Assembly: GCA_017540945.1 (NCBI GenBank)
Contig: JAFYAB010000110.1
Span: forward strand, 1-39,269
Direction: 5' to 3'
Length of the DNA: 39,269 nt
Source of the DNA: Oscillospiraceae bacterium
GTDB taxonomy: Bacteria > Bacillota_A > Clostridia > Oscillospirales > Oscillospiraceae
The first letter of the stretch is position 1; each line of letters opens with the position of its first letter. The notes under the pieces were generated by a model that saw nothing but the letters and a program-made list of their open reading frames with translations, searched no databases and was not told the DNA's origin. Of this stretch, positions 8,263 to 15,700 are shown piece by piece. Made by a program: the position numbers and the translations under genes.

Positions 8263-8565
8263 TTACTCGATGGTGAGAATGTCGGAGAAGCCGGTGACCT
8301 CGAAGATATCCAGGATGGCCTCGTTCACATGGAGAAGCTTCATTTCGCCGTCCTTCGCGCTCATGGTTTTCTGGGCGGAGAGCAGCACCCGCAGCCCCGC
8401 GGAGGAGATGTAGTCCAGGTTTTCAAAGTCCAGGGTCAGCTTGCTCACACGCGGCATGGCCTTCTGCAGGGCGTGCTCCAGATCCTGGGCGGTGGTGGTG
8501 TCCAGACGTCCCTCCAGAGCAAAGACGGCGTCGTCGTCTCGGATGGTTTTGGAGATGTTCAGCAT
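8263..8565 (-). CDS. Stand-alone STAS-domain protein (SpoIIAA/RsbV-like anti-sigma factor antagonist)
   Basis: 100 residues, ATG at 8565 with GAGG about nine bases upstream. The whole protein is one STAS domain: FALEGRLDTTTAQDLE (15-30), LTLDFENLDYISSAGLRVL (43-61) and a C-terminal helix ending VTGFSDILTIE. SS at 54/55 is the position of the regulatory phosphoserine in SpoIIAA and RsbV. The frame is open far upstream, but only this start fits the domain and the ribosome binding site. It is the first gene of the operon. Its DYISSAGLR core is shared with the STAS domain of the fusion at 3304-4854. The likely partners are the HATPase domains encoded downstream; no sigma factor gene is present in the window. 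Confidence 0.9.
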   Translation of the reverse strand: MLNISKTIRDDDAVFALEGRLDTTTAQDLEHALQKAMPRVSKLTLDFENLDYISSAGLRVLLSAQKTMSAKDGEMKLLHVNEAILDIFEVTGFSDILTIE

Positions 8566-8608
8566 ATTGATATCCTCATTTCCTTGATGTAGTGGATGAT
8601 TGATGCTG

Positions 8609-8637
8609 ATTATAGCACAAACGCCGCATAAAATCAA
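8609..8637 (-). promoter_or_regulatory. Sigma-A-like promoter of the STAS operon
   Basis: On the minus strand, TTGATT (8637-8632) is followed after 17 bases by TATAAT (8614-8609), with TG one base upstream of the -10 box (extended -10). The start of transcription would be about 40 bases before the STAS start codon. This is the best promoter match on that strand in the region. Confidence 0.75.
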
Positions 8638-8708
8638 AAAATTTTTTTCTTCTTTGGGAAATATTGCGCGAAAACGGTCCCCTTGCGGGGAGCTTTGAAA
8701 AATTTTTG

Positions 8709-8737
8709 ATGACATTGCGGGCGTTTTGTTGTATGAT
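8709..8737 (+). promoter_or_regulatory. Sigma-A-like promoter of the esterase gene
   Basis: ATGACA (8709-8714), 17-base spacer, TATGAT (8732-8737). Each hexamer differs from consensus at one base. It faces the esterase at 8908 and lies back to back with the STAS operon promoter, about 70 bp away. Confidence 0.7.
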
Positions 8738-8907
8738 AGGCACAGGAGTTCCGCGTGAGGCCCTGTTTGTGTCTGAAGCCGGCCCTTTACCGCGGGCTGT
8801 TCTTTTGAATTCCCGGTTTCCCCGGATTCCCTGCGATGATCAACCGCCGATCCCGTTCCCGCCGAAAAGCCGGGACAGGCGCAGGCGGAATTACAAAGGA
8901 GTTTACC

Positions 8908-9687
8908 ATGATCCAAGTCAAGAAGATCCAGATTCCGGAGCTGCCCACCCGGAAAGCCCGGCGGCTCTATGTCAGCCTTCCCAAGGACTACGACGACTCC
9001 GAGCGCCGCTACCCGGTGCTCTATATGTTTGACGGCCATAACGTGTTTTACGACCGCCACGCCACCTTCGGCAAGAGCTGGGGCATGAAGGAATACCTGC
9101 AGCGCACGAAGCTGCCCCTGATTGTAGTGGCCATCGAGTGCAACCCGGAGGGGGATCGCCGCCTGCACGAATATGCCCCCTGGGATTTCGTTTACCCGCC
9201 CTTCGGGGAGATCGACGGCCTGGGGAAGACGACCATGGACTGGATAACGCGCACCCTCAAGCCGGAGATCGACCGGAGCTACCGGACTCTGCCGGACCGG
9301 GAGCACACCATGATCGCCGGCAGCTCCATGGGCGGTCTGATGACGCTCTACGCGCTCGTGGCCTACAATCAGACCTTCTCCATGGGCGCCGCCCTGTCGC
9401 CCAGCATCTGGGCCGGGGGCATGCGTCTGGTGGAGCTGATCGCCAAGGCCGGGATCGCCGCCCCAACCCGGGTCTATCTGGACCTCGGCACCGCGGAGAT
9501 CCCGGAGGATCAGCAGTATGCCTATTCCGCCATGTTCGGACTTGCGGGGACCCTGTCCCTCTTCGGCGCGGACGTGGCGGCCCGGATGGTCCCCGGGGCG
9601 GAGCACAACGAGGCCGCCTGGGAAAAGCGGATTCCCGTCTTCATGGACTACCTGCTGAAACCCATGTACGACGCGGACAGGGAATAG
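8908..9687 (+). CDS. Alpha/beta-hydrolase esterase (Fes/esterase D-like)
   Basis: 259 residues, ATG at 8908 preceded by AAAGGAG; the frame extends upstream to 8836 without support. The fold fits the putative esterase family (PF00756): RRLYVSLPKDYDDS, YPVLYMFDGHNVF, LIVVAIECNPEG, then IAGSSMGGLMTLYAL with the nucleophile serine in GSSMGG. A C-terminal GAEHNEAAW probably supplies the catalytic histidine. There is no signal peptide, so it is cytoplasmic. Family members cleave siderophore esters, S-formylglutathione or other small esters; the substrate cannot be assigned here. The small gene at 9707 follows after 19 bp and is likely cotranscribed. Confidence 0.88.
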   Translation: MIQVKKIQIPELPTRKARRLYVSLPKDYDDSERRYPVLYMFDGHNVFYDRHATFGKSWGMKEYLQRTKLPLIVVAIECNPEGDRRLHEYAPWDFVYPPFGEIDGLGKTTMDWITRTLKPEIDRSYRTLPDREHTMIAGSSMGGLMTLYALVAYNQTFSMGAALSPSIWAGGMRLVELIAKAGIAAPTRVYLDLGTAEIPEDQQYAYSAMFGLAGTLSLFGADVAARMVPGAEHNEAAWEKRIPVFMDYLLKPMYDADRE

Positions 9688-9706
9688 ACAGAGGAGGGCG
9701 AACAAA

Positions 9707-9934
9707 ATGGCGTTCTTTCATAAAAGCTCCAAGCAGAAGGCCCCGGCCTATGACGCGGAACGGCTGCAGCCGGCCGTCCGCAAAAGCTATTGCAACCGGG
9801 AGATGACTCTGGGCTTTCTCGAGAAGGAGAGCGGGCAGTTCCGCGCCTACTGCGGCGCCTCCACCCAGCGGGAGCTGGAGGACTTCTGCCGGCAGTACGG
9901 GATCCGTCCGGAGGATCTGAAAACCATATACTGA
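9707..9934 (+). CDS. Small hypothetical protein (75 residues)
   Basis: ATG preceded by GGAGG at the correct distance, 19 bp after the esterase stop. The protein is soluble and charged: a lysine-rich start, then SYCNREMTLGFLEKESGQFRAYCG, and a helical end reading RELEDFCRQYGIRPEDLKTIY. No known domain is recognised. The strong ribosome binding site and operon position support a real gene. Its three cysteines show no metal-binding spacing. Confidence 0.72.
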   Translation: MAFFHKSSKQKAPAYDAERLQPAVRKSYCNREMTLGFLEKESGQFRAYCGASTQRELEDFCRQYGIRPEDLKTIY

Positions 9935-10011
9935 TTTTCGATGGATTTTTAGAAAAACCCTCCTTTTATTCATCTTTTATTCATATTTCTGCTAAAAGTT
10001 ACAATTTTTAG

Positions 10012-10040
10012 TTGCCATTTGCCTGAGTATGCAGTATAAT
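10012..10040 (+). promoter_or_regulatory. Sigma-A-like promoter of the sodium:solute symporter
   Basis: TTGCCA (10012-10017), 17-base spacer, TATAAT (10035-10040). The -10 box is a perfect consensus, and transcription would start about 40 bases before the symporter ATG. The AT-rich sequence at 9935-10011 lies just upstream and could serve as an UP-like element. Confidence 0.85.
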
Positions 10041-10087
10041 TGCTCCATGTGGAAAGCCTCCACAAATTTGAAAGGAGAGATATTTGC

Positions 10088-11572
10088 ATGGAAATCCAGA
10101 TTATCCCGCTGATTATCGTCATCGCGTACCTCGTGGGAATGCTGATCGTCGGCGCTGTCGTCAGCAAGCTGAAGATCAAGAATTCCAAGGACTACATGGT
10201 CGCCGGCCGTCGGATGGGCCTGTTCATGGTGGCCTTCTCCCTGTCCGCCAACAACATCGGCGGCGGCTGCACCACCGGCCTGGCCCAGAAGGCCTTCGGC
10301 GACTGGGGCATGAGCGCATGCTGGTATGTGCTGGCGGCTTCCATCGCCATGATCCCCCTGGCCTACTTCGCCCCCAAGATCCGCAAGACCATGGCCGTCA
10401 CCATCCCTGAGGTTGTGGGCCGCCGCTTCGGCAAGGTCTCCAGCAACTTCACCGGCATTCTGAGCGTTTTGTCCCTGTTCTGCCTGACCTCCTCACAGAT
10501 CGCCGCCTCCGGCTCCGTCATCAACGCCCTGATTCCCAGCATTCCTCTGAATGTCTGCCTGATCTTCGCCGGTCTGGTTATCATTCTCTATACCACCATG
10601 GGCGGCATGATCGCCGACCAGATCTCCGACCTGGTACAGTTCCTGATCATTATCGTTGGCCTGGCGATTGCGACGCCGCTGGTCCTGAAGGGAGCCGGCG
10701 GCTGGGATGCCATCGCCGCCAAGCTGCCCGAGGCGAAGCTGGACTTCACCGCCATCGGCTGGGCCACCATCATCGGCTACATTTTCAACTACTTCTGCAC
10801 CTTCCTGGCCGGCCCCGAGATGGTCTCCCGCTTCGAGACCGCCAAGGACGAGAAGACCGCCAAGAACGCTTCCTTCCTCTCTGCCATTCTGATGGCCGCC
10901 ATGTCCATCTTCCCCACGCTGCTGGGTCTGGCCGCCTTTGCCATGAAGGACAACCTGCCCGGTCTGGCTGAGAACGGCTCCAACGCCATGATGATGATCA
11001 CCGGCAAGTACGCCCCCGGCGTCGTCACTGGCCTGATCTCCGCCGCCATCATCTGCGCCACCATGTCCTCCGCGGACTCCAACCTGCTCTGCATGTCCAC
11101 CATGGTCATCAACGACCTGTATACGGGCTTCGGCGGCGATCTGAAGAAGCTGTCGGAGAAGAAGATCATCTTCCTGACCCGTGCCTGCAACGTGGTGGCT
11201 GCGCTGGTTGCCATGCTGATCTCCCTCTTCGGCGTGTCCATTGTCACCATGAACACCTTCGCCTTCGGCATCCGCTGCGCCGGACCCTTTGCCGCCTACG
11301 GCCTGGGCCTGGTGGTTCCCAAGGCCACCAAGAACGCCGGCCTGATTTCCATCTTCACCGGCACGGCTGCCTTCATCGTCTGGCAGCTGATCGGCGGCGG
11401 CAAGACCGTCTGGCTGATGCTCCCCGTGGTCTTCGGCTGCCTGGTCAGCGCCCTGACCTTCTTCATCGTCTACTGGATCGAAAAGGCCCGCGGCGTCGAG
11501 CCCGCGCCCTCCGCCTTCCTGACTCCTGAAGAAGAAGCCGCCAAGATTGCCGAAGAAAGCGCCGCCATGTAA
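10088..11572 (+). CDS. Sodium:solute symporter family (SSF) transporter
   Basis: 494 residues, ATG at 10088 after AAGGAG. About 13 hydrophobic segments are spread over the length. Family features include NSKDYMVAGRRMG near residue 32, ANNIGGGCTTG after the second segment (unwound TM1 region), and SSADSNLLCMSTMVINDLY near residue 340, which matches the TM8 region holding the Na2-site serines in SSF proteins. The hydrophilic C terminus is rich in Glu and Ala. It imports a small solute with Na+; the substrate (amino acid, pantothenate, carboxylate or sugar) cannot be told from sequence alone. It is a single-gene transcription unit with its own promoter and a strong terminator. Confidence 0.9.
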   Translation: MEIQIIPLIIVIAYLVGMLIVGAVVSKLKIKNSKDYMVAGRRMGLFMVAFSLSANNIGGGCTTGLAQKAFGDWGMSACWYVLAASIAMIPLAYFAPKIRKTMAVTIPEVVGRRFGKVSSNFTGILSVLSLFCLTSSQIAASGSVINALIPSIPLNVCLIFAGLVIILYTTMGGMIADQISDLVQFLIIIVGLAIATPLVLKGAGGWDAIAAKLPEAKLDFTAIGWATIIGYIFNYFCTFLAGPEMVSRFETAKDEKTAKNASFLSAILMAAMSIFPTLLGLAAFAMKDNLPGLAENGSNAMMMITGKYAPGVVTGLISAAIICATMSSADSNLLCMSTMVINDLYTGFGGDLKKLSEKKIIFLTRACNVVAALVAMLISLFGVSIVTMNTFAFGIRCAGPFAAYGLGLVVPKATKNAGLISIFTGTAAFIVWQLIGGGKTVWLMLPVVFGCLVSALTFFIVYWIEKARGVEPAPSAFLTPEEEAAKIAEESAAM

Positions 11573-11624
11573 TCCGAAGGCGTCAGCGTTTTCAACAACA
11601 CAGAACAACAATCCCTGAAACACA

Positions 11625-11657
11625 GCGGGCCGGAGCGTTTGCTCCGGCCCGCCTTTT
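11625..11657 (+). terminator. Intrinsic terminator of the symporter gene
   Basis: GCGGGCCGGAGC (11625-11636), GTTT loop, GCTCCGGCCCGC (11641-11652), then C and four T. A 12-bp perfect GC-rich stem 52 bp after the stop codon. The opposite strand has no T-tract, so it works mainly for the plus strand. Confidence 0.92.
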
Positions 11658-11696
11658 GCGTGCTCAGATCTGAATACGAAACAACGATTTCAGCCG

Positions 11697-12515
11697 TTAT
11701 GGGAGAACAGTGGAAAAACTGCCGATATAGTCGATCCCATCGGGGCTGTCCAAGGCCGGGTCCTCCAGGCGGAGCTTCGGCGTCATACCCAGCGCCTCCG
11801 CGGCCAGGGCGAAGTGACACAGGGCGATGCCCAGGTCCACCTTCTGCAAATCCCAGCCGCTTTTGTCCACATAGCCCTTGCTGTGCTTCTCATAGAAGTG
11901 AACGACATTTCCGATCCGTACCGCCCGCCAGGGCTGGCGGTTCACCGCTGAGGGAGCCTTCCGCACCGCCTCCAGGGGGGTGATCAGCTCCCCCGCGGCC
12001 TCCGGCGTCAGGGGATGGGAGAAATCCCCGTCGAAGAACAGGGTCCCGAAGGGCAGGCGCTCGCCGGCCTTGACGCCCCTGCGCATGAGGGTCTCCCGCA
12101 GGGACATCTTCGCCGCCGGATAGCCCACGGGGCTGGCGCAGGGCATGATTTCGTCCGGCTTCAGCTCCATGGCGGCCTCGAAGGCGGAGCGGTTGAAGGT
12201 CCCGGCGATCCAAACGGTGCCCATGCCCAGAGCCGCGGCCCGCAGCAGCAGAGTCTCAAAGGAGTAACCGAAGGCCTCCTCCGCGTGGGGTGCCCGGGTC
12301 AGCTTGCCCGCCAGCCAGAGCGCGGTGCCGGTGATGACGGGGCTGGATAGCCCTTTGTCCCGGGCGTCCAGCAGCGCAAAGCTGACCGGCAGGTCGTAGG
12401 GGTTTTTCGCGTCCGCGAAGAGCTCCGACAGCCGCGCCTGGTCCCGTGGCGACAGATCCTGCCCGTCGAAGCTTCGCACGCTGCGCCGCGCGGCGATGGT
12501 CTCCAGAATGGTCAT
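11697..12515 (-). CDS. Nitroreductase-family protein (TM1586-like)
   Basis: 272 residues, ATG at 12515 with GGAGG nine bases upstream; the frame runs open to 12785 but without a start signal. RRSVRSFDGQDLS at the N terminus is the FMN-phosphate binding region of nitroreductases. The second half repeats the theme with EAVRKAPSAVNRQPWRAVR. WDLQKVDLGIALCHFALAAEALG is the typical helix near the C terminus. This two-lobed single-chain form resembles the putative TM1586 nitroreductase family (PF14512). It probably binds FMN and reduces nitro, quinone or other electrophiles with NAD(P)H; the natural substrate is unknown. It is transcribed divergently from the giant repeat protein. Confidence 0.86.
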   Translation of the reverse strand: MTILETIAARRSVRSFDGQDLSPRDQARLSELFADAKNPYDLPVSFALLDARDKGLSSPVITGTALWLAGKLTRAPHAEEAFGYSFETLLLRAAALGMGTVWIAGTFNRSAFEAAMELKPDEIMPCASPVGYPAAKMSLRETLMRRGVKAGERLPFGTLFFDGDFSHPLTPEAAGELITPLEAVRKAPSAVNRQPWRAVRIGNVVHFYEKHSKGYVDKSGWDLQKVDLGIALCHFALAAEALGMTPKLRLEDPALDSPDGIDYIGSFSTVLP

Positions 12516-12643
12516 TTGGCATTCCTCCGTTTTCGTTTGCAGAGCGGGGTCGAAAAGCGGCCGCGCTCCTGTGTTATCCAGACAAAAGTCGAAAAAAGTG
12601 GAAAAAACAGCATTTATACTTGATATTACTTGAATTCTATGTA

Positions 12644-12672
12644 ATAATAATACAGAATAGAGAAAATTGCAA
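12644..12672 (-). promoter_or_regulatory. Candidate promoter of the nitroreductase gene, overlapping a plus-strand candidate
   Basis: On the minus strand TTGCAA (12672-12667), a 17-base spacer and TATTAT (12649-12644). On the plus strand TTGATA (12620-12625), 16 bases and TAATAA (12642-12647) could serve the repeat protein. The two -10 boxes overlap, so the divergent genes may compete for polymerase. The whole 12590-12665 stretch is much more AT-rich than its surroundings. Confidence 0.42.
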
Positions 12673-12750
12673 GTTTTGATTTTACCGCAGGATAAGACCC
12701 GCAGGCGCGGGACCGCGCCGCAAGCCGACGAAAGGAGGCTGGGAAGAGAT

Positions 12751-15700
12751 ATGTATGAAGTAGACAACCGATACCCCGAGATCATGCCCCTCTACTCGAA
12801 GGTCAGTGGCGGGAAGAGCTACGGCGCCCTGCACGGCGCAACAGCCATGAACAAAGCTAAGCGGACTTCCCGGATCAACGACCTCAAGCGGAGCTTCTGG
12901 ACCACCGCGGCCGCGGTGGTGGCGGTGCTGGCCTTGATGGTATCCGGCGGAGACGAGAGCCCGGCGGCAAAGAGCTTTCTGGAGCCGACCCTGGAGATCG
13001 TCTCCGCGGAGCAGGGCTCCGACAACCTGGATGAGCTGTACTACAGCTACGAGGTGGAGCTGAACGACGCCGAGGCTGTGGACGTCACCGTCACGGCCCG
13101 CACGGAGGACGGCGAGATCCTGGGGACCGCCGGCCCCTACCACCACGAGACCAGCGGCGTCTCCGAGCAGATGCGCATGACCGTTTCCCGCCCCGTAGGT
13201 CTCTCCAGTCTGAAGCTGGAGCTCACCGCCAGCTATTATCGGGACGGGGAATCGTACCAGCTGAACGCAGAGCGGGAGGTGCCGATGCGGGAGCCGGAGC
13301 CGGTTACAGAGCCCCTAACGGAGCCGGCCACGGAGCCGTCTCCCACGACCGCCGAAACCGTCGCGCCCTCTGAGACCCCGACGCTGAGCATCCTCAGTTG
13401 CGAGCTCAACGGCTCCAACGTGAGCCCCCTGCGTTACCGCTACGAGATCACGCTGGCGGGTGCGGAGTCCATAGAGGTCACGGCGGAGATCACCGACCAG
13501 GCCGGCAATCCGCTGGGCGCCGACGGACCCTGGTTCCATGGCGGGACGGAGAGCTCCCCGCTGCGGGAGACCGCTCTGGAATGGGAGGAGAGGCCCGCGG
13601 AGCTCACGCTGACGCTGACAGGCAGCTACACCGAAAACGGCGAGACCAAGACCCTGACGACCAGCCAGACCCTGGCGGTGCCGGAGGAGCCCTTCACGGC
13701 CCCGACCCTGACCGTGACCGACGCGATGCTCCAGAGCCCGGAGGGGACGCCTCTGCGCTGGCGATATGAGCTGCAGCTGAACTCCGCGGAAAGCCTGGAG
13801 GTCAGCGCCCAGATCACGGACGAAAACGGCAATTCCCTGGCGAGCGACGGCCCCTTCCTCCATACAGCTTCGGAGCGCGCTCCGGAGCGGGAGACCGCTT
13901 TGAGCTGGACGACCCGACCCAGGGAGATCACCCTGACCCTCACGGGCAGCTACACCGAGGATGGGGAAGCCAGGACTGTCACGGCAAGCCAGACCGTTGA
14001 GATGCCGGCGGTGCCCTTCACAGCCCCGACCCTGACCATCTCCAACGCCTCCCTCAACGGCACGTCCGTGACGCCTCTGAGCTACCACTACCGGGTGCGC
14101 CTGAATTCCGCCTCGTCCCTGCGGGTGCAGGCGGTCATCAGCTCCAATACCGGGGCCAGGCTGGGCACCGACGGTCCCTATACCCACAGCAAATCCGAAA
14201 CCTCTCCCACCCGGAGAGCGGCCCTGAGCTGGACGACCCGGCCGGAAACGGTGATTCTCACCCTGACGGGCAGCTACACCGAAAACGGCGTGACCAAGAC
14301 CGTCACCGCCAGCCAGACCCTGCGGGTGTCGGAGCCCGCCTTCACGGCCCCGACTCTGACCATCGCCAACGCGGCCCTGAACGGGACCGACGCGAAGCAG
14401 CTCAACTACAGCTACCGGGTGAGCCTCAACTCCGCGGCCTCTATGCAGGTCCGGGCTTCGATCACATCCAACACCGGCGCCGGCATCGGCAGCGGCGGCC
14501 CCTATACCCACAACAGCTCCGGGACCTCGCCCACACGGAACGCCGCCCTGAGCTGGACGACCCGGCCCACCACCGTGACCCTGACCCTCACCGGTACTTA
14601 CACCCAAAACGGGAGCACCAAGACCGTCACGGCCACCCAGCGGCTGACCGTTCCCGAGGCGCCCTTCACAGCGCCCAGGCTGAATCTGGTCAGCGCGACG
14701 CTGAACGGCTCCAATGTGACGCCCCTCAGCTACAGCTACCGGGTGACCCTCAACTCCGCGGCCTCCATGCAGGTCCGGGCGACGATCAGATCCAACACTG
14801 GAGCCCAGCTGGGCACGGACGGCCCCTATACCCACAGCAGCTCCGGCAATTCACCCACCCGGAGCGCCGCTCTGCGCTGGACCACCCGGCCCACCACAGT
14901 CACCCTGACCCTCACGGGCACTTATACCGAGAAGGGAAGCACCAAGACCGTCACTGCCACCCAGACCCTGAACGTGCCTGCGGAGCCCTTCACAGCGCCG
15001 ACCCTGGCCATCGCCAACGCCGCCCTGAACGGGGATGACGCGACGGCCCTCAGCTACGCCGCCCGGGTGACTCTGAACTCCGCGGCCAATCTGCAGATCC
15101 GGGCGACGGTCACGGCCAACGGCGGCGCCTCCCTGGGCACGGACGGTCCCTTCACCCAGAGCAGCTCTGGCACCTCCGCGACCCGGAACGTGGCCCTGAG
15201 CTGGACCACCCGGCCCGCCTCCGTCACCCTGACTCTGACGGGTACTTACACGGAGAACGGAACCTCAAAGACCGTCACCGCCACCCAGACCCTGAACGTG
15301 CCCTTCACGGCGCCGACGCTGAGCATCTCGGACGTCTTCCTGGACGCCGATGATGTGACGCCCCTCAGCTACAGCTACCAGGTGACCCTGAACTCTGCCC
15401 AGAGCATGGAGGTCAGCGCTGCAATCAGCTCCGACCTGGGCGAAAACCTCGGGGCGGACGGGCCCTACAGCCATACGGCCTCCGGCAGCTCTCCCACCCG
15501 GAGCGTGGATCTGGAATGGGACAACTGGCCCGGCACCGTGACCCTGACCCTGACGGGCACCTATACCGAAAACGGGAGCACCAAGACCGTCACCGCCAGC
15601 CGGACCCTGGAGGTGCCGGCGGAGCCCTTCACCGATCCCACCCTGGAGATCAAGACCGCAACGGCGGTTCAGGGAAGCAGTATGGTGGTCTACAACTACA

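Larger units (their letters stand above)
8566..8907. other. Divergent intergenic region
   Basis: 342 bp without a coding gene between the STAS operon (minus) and the esterase (plus). It holds one sigma-A-like promoter for each side (separate entries) with an A/T-rich stretch around 8625-8652 near the minus-strand -35 box. The esterase message would have a leader of about 165 bases. Within it TCCCG and CGGGA could form a weak stem near 8851-8875, but I see no recognisable riboswitch. Confidence 0.6.

Noticed and set aside
9935..9965. Terminator after the small protein at 9707
   Set aside because: TTTTT-AG-AAAAA near 9947 cannot form a proper loop, and there is no GC-rich stem.
13315..14835. 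Minus-strand open frame of 506 codons inside the repeat protein
   Set aside because: Its apparent repeats only mirror the tandem units of the plus-strand gene; no domain or start signal.
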